20,511 bases of DNA, taken from Halanaeroarchaeum sp051744605 (GTDB taxonomy: Archaea; Halobacteriota; Halobacteria; Halobacteriales; Halobacteriaceae). Positions within the stretch are counted from its first letter, which is position 1, and every line of letters starts with the position of its first letter. Positions 13,992 to 20,511 of the stretch are shown here, piece by piece. The position numbers and the translations under genes are program-made. The DNA is taken from NCBI GenBank assembly GCA_051744605.1, contig JBNJDE010000030.1, positions 1 through 20,511 on the forward strand, in the 5' to 3' direction. Below the pieces are notes generated by a model. The model did no database searches and was not told the DNA's origin. It saw only the letters and a program-made list of their open reading frames with translations.

Positions 13992-15239
13992 TTATTCGTA
14001 GAGGGGATGGGCGTCGGTCAACGCGTCGACCTCGGCAGCGACCTCGGCGAGGACGGCCTCGTCCTCCACGTTGTCGACCACGCGGGCGATGAGGTCGGCG
14101 ACCGTCTCCATCGCCGCCGCGTCGAAGCCCCGTGCCGTCAGTGCCGGCGTGCCGATCCGGATGCCGCTCGGATCGAATGCGGAGCGCGTCTCGCCCGGAA
14201 CCGTGTTCGCGTTCAGGACGATGCCCACCGCCTCGAGGGCCGCCTCCGCATCTCCGCCGGAGACGTCCGGGTGGCTCTCTCGGAGATCGACGAGCACGAG
14301 ATGCGTATCGGTCCCGCCGGAGACCAGTCCGAAGCCGTGCTCCTGGAGTCGGTCACCGATGGCCTTCGCGTTGGCGACGACCTGTTCGGCGTAGTCGGTG
14401 AACTCGGGCTCGAGCGCCTCGCCGAACCCCACAGCCTTGCCGGCGATGTTGTGCATCAGGGGGCCGCCCTGGGCACCCGGGAACACCGCACTGTCGACGT
14501 CGTCGGCGAACTCCTCGTTCGTCATGACGATGCCACCGCGACCCGCGCGGATGGTCTTGTGCGTCGACCCGGTGACGAAATCGGCGATGCCGACCGGCGA
14601 GGGGTGGACGCCCGCCGCCACCAGGCCGGTGATGTGGGCGATGTCGGCCATGTGGTATGCGTCGGCTGCGTCCGCGGCCGCCTGGATGCGGTCCCACTCC
14701 ACCTCGCGTGGATACGCCGAATAGCCGGAGACGATCATGTCCGGGTCGAATTCCTCTGCTAACTCCTGGACATCGTCGTAGTCGATGCGTCCGGTTTCGG
14801 CGTCGACCTCGTACTGTTCGACCTCGTAGAACTTGCCCGCGAAGTTCGCGGGGTGGCCGTGGCTCAGGTGGCCGCCGTGGGTCAGGTCGAGCGAGAGGAT
14901 CTTATCGCCCGGCTGGAGCACGGCGAAGTAGACGGCCATGTTGGCCTGCGACCCGCTGTGGGGTTGGACGTTGACGTGTTCGGCTCCCCAGAGTTCCTTC
15001 GCCCGCTCGATGGCGAGTTCCTCGACCGTGTCCGCGTTCTCACAACCCGCGTAATAGCGCTTGCCGGGATAGCCCTCGGCGTACTTGTTGGTGAGCACGG
15101 AGCCCTGTGCGTCCAGGACCGCTTCGCTCACGTGATTCTCGCTGGCGATCATGGAGAGCGTCTCGCGCTGGCGGTCCACTTCCGCATCGAGTGCATCGGC
15201 GACGTCGGGGTCGGCCGCTCGTACCGTCTCGTAGTCCAT
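13992..15239 (-). CDS. glyA: Serine hydroxymethyltransferase
   Basis: PLP enzyme that converts serine and tetrahydrofolate to glycine and 5,10-methylene-THF; 415 residues, standard length. Motifs: IASENHVSEAVLDAQGSVLTNKYAEGYPGKRYYAG at the start, THGGHLSHG, D199-x2-H202 in MADIAHITGLVAAG, and the Schiff-base Lys228 in TGSTHKTIRAGRGG. The residues after the lysine read IRAGRGG where bacterial enzymes usually have LRGPRGG. The ATG at 15239 is chosen because a TATA-like element (TTTATC on minus, 15264-15269) lies 25-30 bases upstream. It is followed by folD, forming a one-carbon supply block, and is divergent from the tbsP-like regulator across 154 bp. Confidence 0.97.
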   Translation of the reverse strand: MDYETVRAADPDVADALDAEVDRQRETLSMIASENHVSEAVLDAQGSVLTNKYAEGYPGKRYYAGCENADTVEELAIERAKELWGAEHVNVQPHSGSQANMAVYFAVLQPGDKILSLDLTHGGHLSHGHPANFAGKFYEVEQYEVDAETGRIDYDDVQELAEEFDPDMIVSGYSAYPREVEWDRIQAAADAADAYHMADIAHITGLVAAGVHPSPVGIADFVTGSTHKTIRAGRGGIVMTNEEFADDVDSAVFPGAQGGPLMHNIAGKAVGFGEALEPEFTDYAEQVVANAKAIGDRLQEHGFGLVSGGTDTHLVLVDLRESHPDVSGGDAEAALEAVGIVLNANTVPGETRSAFDPSGIRIGTPALTARGFDAAAMETVADLIARVVDNVEDEAVLAEVAAEVDALTDAHPLYE

Positions 15240-15263
15240 GGTCGGGATGCGTCTTCGTGGAAT

Positions 15264-15269
15264 GATAAA
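15264..15269 (-). promoter_or_regulatory. TATA-like promoter of glyA
   Basis: GATAAA on plus (TTTATC on minus), 25-30 bases upstream of the glyA ATG: a good position for a leaderless start. Confidence 0.5.
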
Positions 15270-15355
15270 CGTACCTACCGCGGCAGGCGGATCGGTCCCA
15301 CCGACGACCGCGTGGCGTACCACGATACAGGGGGTTTTACGCCCAAAATCGTCGA

Positions 15356-15364
15356 TAAAATTAA
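15356..15364 (+). promoter_or_regulatory. TATA-like promoter of the tbsP-like gene
   Basis: TAAAATTAA, 30-38 bases upstream of the ATG at 15394, predicts a transcript starting within about ten bases of that ATG. A short dyad AGGT-AAC-ACCT (15375-15385) lies between it and the start. Confidence 0.5.
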
Positions 15365-15393
15365 GTGTCTATTCAGGTAACACCTATGTACGC

Positions 15394-16221
15394 ATGACCT
15401 CCACGTTTCTGGGTACCGCGGTCCCCGACATCCTCGATGCGGTACTCGCCGACGACCCCGATTACCTCTACGTCGTCAACCCCTCCCCGCACGTGTTCGA
15501 ACGGCTCACGGAGGCGGCGGTCGCCGTCGACGAGGACCTGCCAGCGATGCGAATCCTCGGCGAGGTGGAGATGCTGAAGGGGAGCGTTTCCGACTTCCTC
15601 GTCGCGAGTACGGTCGCAGACCTCGTCGCTGCAGACGTGCTCTCGGTCCGCACGCTCTCGTCGTCGGCGTACGGTTCGGCTATTCTCTCCGAGGACAGGG
15701 CGGTCTCCCTGATCGAAGCCGGCGACGAGGTGGGCGCGCTCTCGACGACCGACGAGGCGTTCGTCGGGATGACCGTCGAGGCGACCGGGGCAGCGTGGGC
15801 GGACGCGGGGTCATTCTCGGTGCGAACCCCGGCCATCTCGCGGGTGCTCGAGACGCTCGAGGCGGCGATCGGTGCGGAGGTACGCGACGATTTCCAGGCG
15901 ACCCTCGACACGCTGGAGACGGTCCGGGGCGAGGACGGCGACCTCGACGAGGTGACGATCAGTCTCCTCGTCGCGGCGAAAAACGGCGTTCTCCTGTACG
16001 ACATCAGCAAGTGGGGCGAGGACGTGGGCATCGCGAGCAAGGCGACGTTCTCGCGGACCAAGACGCGCCTCGAGGACGTCGGCCTCATCGACACCGAGAA
16101 GGTCCCCATCGACGTCGGTCGCCCCAGACTCCGCCTCCGTCTCGCTGGCGGTCTCGACGCAGCCGACGACCCCGCAACTATCGTCGAGACCGCCGTCGAA
16201 CACCTCTCGGAGAACCCCTGA
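15394..16221 (+). CDS. tbsP: Transcriptional regulator TbsP-like (DUF5821)
   Basis: A 275-residue haloarchaeal regulator. It resembles the DUF5821/TbsP family, which in Haloferax has been reported to act with TrmB on central-carbon genes; this assignment is from memory of the family's conserved C-terminal block. That block, roughly residues 188-250, includes VTISLLVAAKNGVLLYDISKWGEDV, IASKATFSRTKTRLEDVGLIDTEK and IDVGRPRLRLRL, and reads as a winged helix-turn-helix. The N terminus (MTSTFLGTAVPDILDAVLADDPDYLYVVNPS) is a probable sensor domain. The ATG at 15394 matches the family start and the upstream TATA-like element. It diverges from glyA and is followed after 57 bp by the YcaO gene, so both are possible targets, but nothing here proves it. 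Confidence 0.82.
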   Translation: MTSTFLGTAVPDILDAVLADDPDYLYVVNPSPHVFERLTEAAVAVDEDLPAMRILGEVEMLKGSVSDFLVASTVADLVAADVLSVRTLSSSAYGSAILSEDRAVSLIEAGDEVGALSTTDEAFVGMTVEATGAAWADAGSFSVRTPAISRVLETLEAAIGAEVRDDFQATLDTLETVRGEDGDLDEVTISLLVAAKNGVLLYDISKWGEDVGIASKATFSRTKTRLEDVGLIDTEKVPIDVGRPRLRLRLAGGLDAADDPATIVETAVEHLSENP

Positions 16222-16228
16222 ACTTAAC
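16222..16228 (+). promoter_or_regulatory. TATA-like element upstream of the YcaO gene
   Basis: ACTTAAC starts right after the tbsP-like gene's stop codon. It lies 25-31 bases upstream of an ATG at 16253, which would begin a leaderless mini-ORF rather than the YcaO gene itself. Confidence 0.4.
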
Positions 16229-16252
16229 GTCTCCCTGCCCAGTACTCCCGCT

Positions 16253-16282
16253 ATGCGAACCAATCTGGAGGCCCGCCCGTGA
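16253..16282 (+). CDS. Possible 9-residue leader mini-ORF (MRTNLEARP)
   Basis: An ATG at the predicted transcript start opens a nine-codon frame whose TGA stop overlaps the YcaO GTG start (GTGA). Inside it lies a Shine-Dalgarno-like GGAGG (16267-16271), 7 bases before the GTG. Ribosomes entering on the leaderless ATG could reinitiate at the GTG. The peptide has no Cys or Ser and is too short to be an azoline precursor. This may be coincidence. Confidence 0.3.
   Translation: MRTNLEARP
16267..16271 (+). promoter_or_regulatory. Ribosome binding site that decides the YcaO start
   Basis: GGAGG followed by a 7-base spacer and GTG at 16279. This supports the GTG start and sets this gene apart from its mostly leaderless neighbours. 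Confidence 0.6.
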
Positions 16283-17985
16283 CGGTCGGCGTCGTTGGGG
16301 ATGGGCCGGCGGTCGACGTGGTCGAGGCCAGCCTCGCGGACGCGGACGTCGGCGTGGTCACCGGGGGCGTGGACCTCGTCTCCTCGGTCGAACTGGCGGT
16401 CGTCGTCGGACTCGCGGGCAGCGAGGGGTTCCGGCGTGCGAACGACCTCGCTCTCGAGTCGGGGACCTCGTGGATCGGCGTCGAGATCGGTGGCCTCGGC
16501 GGCGTCCCCGTGGCCGACGTCGACGCGACCGTGTCGGCGTTCGACCCGACCGCCGGCTGTTTCGAGTGTCTGCACCACCGGGTCCACTCCGGCGGTGTCG
16601 ACCCGACCGGGAACCCCACGGCCGACCGGAGCGGCGTCCGGGTCGCCGGCGCTTACGCGGGCCAGCTAGCCGTCCAGGCGATGTCTGGAGCGGACGTCGC
16701 CGGAACGGTCATCGAAATCCCGTACGCGCGCCGCGAACTCCTTCCCGTCCCGCACTGTCGGTGTGCCCCGGACGAGGAGCCGGCGATAGACCGTTCGGTC
16801 GTCACGCGGTCGCTCGAGGAATCGGTCACCCGAGCGGAGCGAGCCATCGACGAACGGATCGGCATCGTCTCACGGATCGGCGAACACGATTCGTTCCCCG
16901 CTCCGTACTACCTCGCCACGCTCGCCGATACCACGCGATTCTCGGACGCCTCGGCACCGGACCGCGCCGCTGGCGTCGATTCGGAATGGAATCGGGCGTT
17001 CATGAAGGCACTCGGCGAGGCACTCGAGCGGTACAGCGCGGCGGTCTATCGGGAATCTGACTTCGTGACGGGGGCCCTCGAGGACGTCGACGGCGTTTCG
17101 CCCGAGCGGTTCGTTCGCCCCGACGATGCAACTGACCCTGCCCCGGCCGACGAACTGCCCTGGGTCGACGGGGTCGATCTCGTCGCGGACGAGTCCGTCC
17201 TGTTGCCGGCGGAGTTCGTTCACTTCCCGCCGCCGGAGGAGGAGTACACAACCGCCATCACGACGGGTCTGGGCCTCGGCAACGACTGGACCGACGCGGT
17301 CCTCTCGGGGCTGTACGAGACCGTAGAGCGCGACGCGACGATGCTCGGCTGGTACTCGACGTTCGAACCGCTCGAACTCACCGTCGAGGACGAGCGCTTC
17401 GCGACACTCGAACGGCGAGCGCGTGCCGAAGAGCTGTCCGTCACCCCGCTGTTGATGACCCAGGACGTGGACGTCCCCGTCGTCACCGTCGTCGTGCAAC
17501 GGGAAGACTGGCCCTCGTTCGCGGTCGGGTCGGCGGCGAATCTGGACGGCGCGACGGCCGCGAGCGCGGCACTCGCGGAGGCGCTTCAGAACTGGATGGA
17601 ACTGCGAAACATGGGACGGGACCGGGCGACCGACGCCGACGGGGCCATCGGGCGGTATGCGGACTTCCCCCGCGAGGTCAGATCGTTCACCGACGGCACC
17701 GGAACCCTCGATATCGCCTCGGTCGGGAGCGACGAGTCGGTGTCCGGCGAGGACGAACTCGACGCCCTCCTCGACCGCATCGCAGCGGTCGACCTGGACA
17801 CCTACGTGGCGACGCTCACGCCGCGGGACGTAGCGGAGATCGGTTTCGAGGCCGTCCGCGTCCTGGTCCCGGGCTCACAGCCGCTGTTCGTCTCGACGCC
17901 CTTCTTCGGCGAGCGAGCCAGGACGGTTCCGCGAGAACTCGGGTACGAACCGAGACTCGACCGTCCGTTCCACCCGTACCCCTAG
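16279..17985 (+). CDS. Fused TOMM-type leader-binding domain and YcaO cyclodehydratase
   Basis: A 568-residue protein with two parts. Residues 1-~165 resemble the ThiF/E1-like partner of azol(in)e-peptide cyclodehydratases: GVVGDGPAVDVVE, then WIGVEIGGLGGVPVAD, and zinc-type cysteines C94/C97 (CFECLHHRV) and C160/C162 (HCRC). Residues ~200-568 are a YcaO domain with E..ER at 247-251, E..ER at 347-351 and E434..Q437 for ATP/Mg2+, ending PFHPYP, like the proline-rich C terminus of azoline-forming YcaO enzymes. Such enzymes use ATP to activate a backbone amide, cyclising Cys/Ser/Thr or making a thioamide. The GTG start follows GGAGG. No precursor peptide, dehydrogenase, TfuA or exporter gene is visible nearby, so the substrate is unknown. 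It lies 57 bp after the tbsP-like gene, and its stop overlaps that of the convergent DUF63 gene. Confidence 0.88.
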   Translation: MTVGVVGDGPAVDVVEASLADADVGVVTGGVDLVSSVELAVVVGLAGSEGFRRANDLALESGTSWIGVEIGGLGGVPVADVDATVSAFDPTAGCFECLHHRVHSGGVDPTGNPTADRSGVRVAGAYAGQLAVQAMSGADVAGTVIEIPYARRELLPVPHCRCAPDEEPAIDRSVVTRSLEESVTRAERAIDERIGIVSRIGEHDSFPAPYYLATLADTTRFSDASAPDRAAGVDSEWNRAFMKALGEALERYSAAVYRESDFVTGALEDVDGVSPERFVRPDDATDPAPADELPWVDGVDLVADESVLLPAEFVHFPPPEEEYTTAITTGLGLGNDWTDAVLSGLYETVERDATMLGWYSTFEPLELTVEDERFATLERRARAEELSVTPLLMTQDVDVPVVTVVVQREDWPSFAVGSAANLDGATAASAALAEALQNWMELRNMGRDRATDADGAIGRYADFPREVRSFTDGTGTLDIASVGSDESVSGEDELDALLDRIAAVDLDTYVATLTPRDVAEIGFEAVRVLVPGSQPLFVSTPFFGERARTVPRELGYEPRLDRPFHPYP

Positions 17986-19106
17986 ATACCGAACGTCGCC
18001 CGGAGCATGTCGCGGGTTCCGGGCCCGAGTCCCACGGCGATGACCGCGATGAGCAATAAGACCGCGAACCGCGGGTCCTCATCGAACATCTTCTCGTCGA
18101 AGAGCGCGATGACGACCAGCGCGGCGACGACTTTCACCAGCAGGAACGGCCACGCAGTGCCGATGACGGACGCCACCGATTCCGGGAGGACGGACTCCGA
18201 TATCTCGATGATTCCCCGATTGACCGGATGCTTGGGAACCAGGTCGGCGGGCAGGCCGAGCTCCTGGCCCCAGTCGAGGGCGAGAACGTTGGAGACGCCG
18301 TCGACCGAGTGGGCCCACAGGATGACGCCCCCGAGAACCGGCGTCCCGGACGCCATCCACGGGACTCTCCGACGGATTGGTATCCATAGCCCGATGGCGA
18401 TTGCGAAGGCCCCGCCCATCGTGAGGACGGTGAATACCGGGTGGAAGTACACGTAGGTGGTACTCACGGACAGGTAGCCGAGGTAGCCGAGGGTCCCCAC
18501 CAACATCGCCGTACCGATCCCCGCGAGTGGCCACTCGAAGGTCTCCGTCAGCGCCGTTCGCTCGGCCCAGATGCTCACGAGGAGCGCGCCGACCGTCATG
18601 AAGAAGACGGTGAAGTAGATGAACGGACTGATGAGGAGCGTGTTCAGGGGGTACTGGATGGCCGGTTCGATCCCGTCGGGGACGGCGTTCATCGCGTCCT
18701 CGACGACCCGGAGAGCGCCACCGAGCAGCATGAACGGGATCAGCGGATAGATGAACGAGATCTTCTCACCGAGTTCCAGGCGGCGGAGGAGGAAGACGAC
18801 GCCCACGAGCGAGAAGATGAGGGTGAGGGCGTAGCCGACCTCGGAGACGAGCGTGTATCCGGGATAGGCGGTCGGACCGCCGGCCGCCTCGCAGGCCGAA
18901 CTCGAGGCGTACAGCTGTGGCGAACCACCGTTCCAGGCGGCACAGGCAGCGTTGAAGGCGTCGGCGTAGACCGGCCCCCAGAAGTACTGCCAGATGAAGC
19001 TGCCGTAGACGAGGTCCGGGAACAGGAGCGACCCGCCGACGAGGCCGACGACGATGACGACCACCGCCGCGGTCCAGGCTCGCTCCGTTGACGTTTCGGG
19101 GAACAT
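17982..19106 (-). CDS. DUF63 family membrane protein
   Basis: A 374-residue polytopic membrane protein of the archaeal DUF63 family, function unknown. About nine to ten hydrophobic segments: one near residue 15-30, others at about 85-105, 120-135, 155-180, 190-210, 225-245, 255-270 and two near the C terminus. Between the first two lies a probably external loop with two Cys (AACAAW and SSACEAAGG) that could form a disulfide. LGGALRVVEDAMNAVP and GVILWAHSVDGVSNVLALDWG look like family signatures. The start MFPETSTERAW puts the first helix directly after. It converges on the YcaO gene, and the two TAG stops share one CTAG. Confidence 0.88.
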   Translation of the reverse strand: MFPETSTERAWTAAVVVIVVGLVGGSLLFPDLVYGSFIWQYFWGPVYADAFNAACAAWNGGSPQLYASSSACEAAGGPTAYPGYTLVSEVGYALTLIFSLVGVVFLLRRLELGEKISFIYPLIPFMLLGGALRVVEDAMNAVPDGIEPAIQYPLNTLLISPFIYFTVFFMTVGALLVSIWAERTALTETFEWPLAGIGTAMLVGTLGYLGYLSVSTTYVYFHPVFTVLTMGGAFAIAIGLWIPIRRRVPWMASGTPVLGGVILWAHSVDGVSNVLALDWGQELGLPADLVPKHPVNRGIIEISESVLPESVASVIGTAWPFLLVKVVAALVVIALFDEKMFDEDPRFAVLLLIAVIAVGLGPGTRDMLRATFGI

Positions 19107-19201
19107 TATCTTCGTGTTGTTTGCGTCGGACCGGCGATTTGAGGGTACCGATTTAGCGTGGCCGGTCCTGTGGCCCGCCGTTTCCGTCGCTGCTGGCTAT
19201 C

Positions 19202-19651
19202 TCACAGCGGTAGTTCCGTGGCGTCGTACTCGTGGCCGAGGACGACCATCGTCTGCGACCGCACGATACCGTCGATACTCGGTACCCTGTCGAACATCAG
19301 CTCTCGCAGTCCCTCCGTATCCGGCGTGACGAGTTGGACCAGCGCGTCCCACTCGCCAGTCGTCAACAGGATCTCCTGGACTTCCTCGAGTTCCTCGAGG
19401 CGCGCGAGCGTCTCCGCGGACCGTCCCTGTTCGATGCGGAAGCCGATGACCGCCTCCACGTCGAGGTCGACCGCTGTCGGATCCACGTCCGCGTGATAGC
19501 CGCGGATCACGCCTTCCTCTTCCAGCCGCTTCACCCGGTCGTGGACGGTGGCACTGGACATGTCGATGCGACGGGCGATCTCGCTGTACGGCGTCCTGGC
19601 GTTCCGCTGGAGTTCCCGGAGGATGGCACGGTCGGTGTCATCGAGGCTCAT
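19202..19651 (-). CDS. Lrp/AsnC family transcriptional regulator
   Basis: A 149-residue Lrp/AsnC regulator. The N-terminal helix-turn-helix is MSLDDTDRAILRELQRNARTPYSEIARRIDMSSATVHDRVKRLEEEGVIRGY (residues 1-52), and the RAM ligand-binding domain follows (VEAVIGFRIEQGRSAETLARLEELEEVQEILLTTGEWDALVQLVTPD). Length is typical. Ligands of this family are usually amino acids; this one is not identifiable. The ATG at 19651 is chosen over one 27 bases upstream because the family starts with MSLDDTDRAIL. It begins 42 bp after the phosphatase stop, with an inverted repeat ACAA-N5-TTGT (19675-19687) at promoter distance, which suggests its own autoregulated promoter. Confidence 0.94.
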   Translation of the reverse strand: MSLDDTDRAILRELQRNARTPYSEIARRIDMSSATVHDRVKRLEEEGVIRGYHADVDPTAVDLDVEAVIGFRIEQGRSAETLARLEELEEVQEILLTTGEWDALVQLVTPDTEGLRELMFDRVPSIDGIVRSQTMVVLGHEYDATELPL

Positions 19652-19674
19652 ACTCCGACCACCGTCCCCCGGGA

Positions 19675-19687
19675 ACAATACTGTTGT
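19675..19687. promoter_or_regulatory. Candidate Lrp promoter/operator
   Basis: ACAATACTGTTGT, an ACAA-N5-TTGT dyad, lies 24-36 bases upstream of the Lrp-family ATG, so it coincides with the expected TATA position. Lrp-family proteins often bind dyads at their own promoters. The arms are short, so confidence is low. Confidence 0.35.
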
Positions 19688-19693
19688 GTCGGC

Positions 19694-20503
19694 TCACTCG
19701 CCGGTCGGTAGCTGTGCCACCTCGCGGGCGGCAGCCAGCACCGTCTCGTGAGCACGATCGTTCGAGGCGACGAGACCGCTATCGGTTGGACTCCAGCGCT
19801 CTCCCTCGAGGTTCGTGACCCGCCCACCGGCCAGCCGGATCATGTGGACGCCGGCGACGGTGTCCCAGGGATTCGTCCGCTGGTTCGAGATGACGCCCTC
19901 TACCTGCCCGCTCGCGACCATCGAGAGACTCGCCTGCGAACAGCCGTACCGACGGGCGTCCCCGAACGTCTCGACGATTCCTCTGAAGGCAGCCCCGTAT
20001 TCGGCCCGGCGGTCCCTCGGCCACCACGTCGTCGGGACGACCGTGAACGTCTCCGGGTCCTGCCTGCTGCTCACGTGGACCGGGTCGCCGTTGAGTCGCG
20101 TCTCGTCCTCGTCGGCGACGTAGACGTCCTCGAGCGCGGGGAAGACGTTCGCGGCCGCGATGGTCTCCCCATCCAGCACGGTGGCCACTGACGTTCCCCA
20201 CGTCTGGATCCCGCGTACGTAGTTCGCCGTCCCGTCTATCGGATCGACGACCCATGCCGGCCCCGAATCGGGAATCGACTTCAGTTCGTCGCCCTCCTCG
20301 CCGACGACCGGTTCGCCGGGGAACGCCTCGTGGATGACCTCGATGACGCGGTCCTGCGCGTCGCGGTCGGCCTGGGTGACGACGTCGGTCTTCCCCGCTT
20401 TCGTCTCCACGTCGATACCCGTCCGGAAGAACTCGTTCGCGACTTTCGCGCCCGCTCGTGCGGCCCGTTCTGCGGTCGCGACCCGGTCTGCGGCCCTCCT
20501 CAT
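19694..20503 (-). CDS. Inositol monophosphatase family phosphatase
   Basis: A 269-residue metal-dependent phosphatase of the inositol-monophosphatase/archaeal fructose-1,6-bisphosphatase superfamily. The metal-site motifs are all present: VVGEEG (66-71), DPIDGT (87-92) with TANYV after it, and NPWDTVAG (211-218, Asp214) followed by LAGG. Archaeal members often hydrolyse inositol-1-phosphate, fructose-1,6-bisphosphate or NADP+; sequence alone cannot decide. The start at 20503 is only 8 bases from the window edge, so an upstream alternative cannot be excluded, but MRRAADRVATAERAARAGAKVA gives the normal N-terminal helix. The Lrp-family regulator follows on the same strand. Confidence 0.92.
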   Translation of the reverse strand: MRRAADRVATAERAARAGAKVANEFFRTGIDVETKAGKTDVVTQADRDAQDRVIEVIHEAFPGEPVVGEEGDELKSIPDSGPAWVVDPIDGTANYVRGIQTWGTSVATVLDGETIAAANVFPALEDVYVADEDETRLNGDPVHVSSRQDPETFTVVPTTWWPRDRRAEYGAAFRGIVETFGDARRYGCSQASLSMVASGQVEGVISNQRTNPWDTVAGVHMIRLAGGRVTNLEGERWSPTDSGLVASNDRAHETVLAAAREVAQLPTGE

Positions 20504-20511
20504 CGGTCGAA

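Noticed and set aside
12332..14092. Very long plus-strand open frame (586 codons) opposite the esterase and folD genes
   Set aside because: High-GC codon structure of the real minus-strand genes keeps the opposite frame open. The translation shows no domains, while the minus strand carries complete enzyme motifs.
16253..16282. Mini-ORF peptide as a YcaO precursor substrate
   Set aside because: MRTNLEARP has no Cys or Ser, only one Thr, and no leader/core organisation; a leader or coupling role is the only plausible one.
15795..17060. Plus-strand frame of 421 codons overlapping the tbsP-like and YcaO genes
   Set aside because: Arg/Gly/Pro-rich translation typical of an out-of-frame shadow; the other frame encodes two recognisable proteins.

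Overview
The window is a compact, high-GC archaeal chromosome segment, almost certainly from a halophilic archaeon (class Halobacteria); I cannot name the genus. The proteins are strongly acidic (rich in Asp and Glu, poor in Lys). Several families are typical of haloarchaea: a TbsP/DUF5821-type regulator, a DUF63 membrane protein, an amphi-Trp domain protein and a zinc-ribbon protein of the DUF7117 type. Many start codons have a TATA-like element 24-34 bases upstream and no ribosome binding site, which is the usual leaderless haloarchaeal arrangement. I found no rRNA, tRNA, CRISPR array or transposase. The region reads as core genome plus a few lineage-specific genes.

Layout. 1-2.7 kb: thymidine kinase, an FMN-dependent NADPH reductase and MutY, all on the minus strand, with a small haloarchaeal protein divergent from mutY. 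2.7-7 kb: a class III aminotransferase and an IclR-family regulator on the minus strand, and a NhaC-type Na+/H+ antiporter divergent from the regulator. A near-identical 17-bp dyad lies upstream of both the aminotransferase and the regulator, which suggests one small regulon. 7-9.3 kb: an AI-2E/permease-like membrane protein, a PadR regulator with a dyad over its predicted transcription start, and a divergent amphi-Trp protein. Two adjacent perfect hairpins follow. 9.5-12 kb: a 48-residue protein, a DUF1028 protein, an uncharacterised 146-residue protein and a zinc-ribbon protein.

12-15.2 kb: a folate one-carbon block on the minus strand, in transcription order glyA, folD and an HSL-type esterase; the esterase starts 3 bp after folD. 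GlyA makes methylene-tetrahydrofolate from serine and FolD oxidises it. 15.4-18 kb: a tbsP-like regulator divergent from glyA, then a 568-residue fusion of a TOMM-type leader-binding/ThiF-like domain with a YcaO cyclodehydratase. 18-20.5 kb, minus strand: a DUF63 membrane protein, an Lrp/AsnC regulator and an inositol-monophosphatase family enzyme.

The strongest candidate for something undescribed is the orphan YcaO fusion. It carries the hallmarks of an azoline-forming cyclodehydratase (four zinc-type cysteines, E..ER and E..Q ATP-site motifs, a proline-rich C terminus), yet no precursor peptide or dehydrogenase gene is visible here. A 9-codon leaderless mini-ORF, overlapping its GTG start by GTGA, may control its translation. 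The second is the IclR operator pair, which predicts co-control of an amino-acid transaminase and a cation antiporter.
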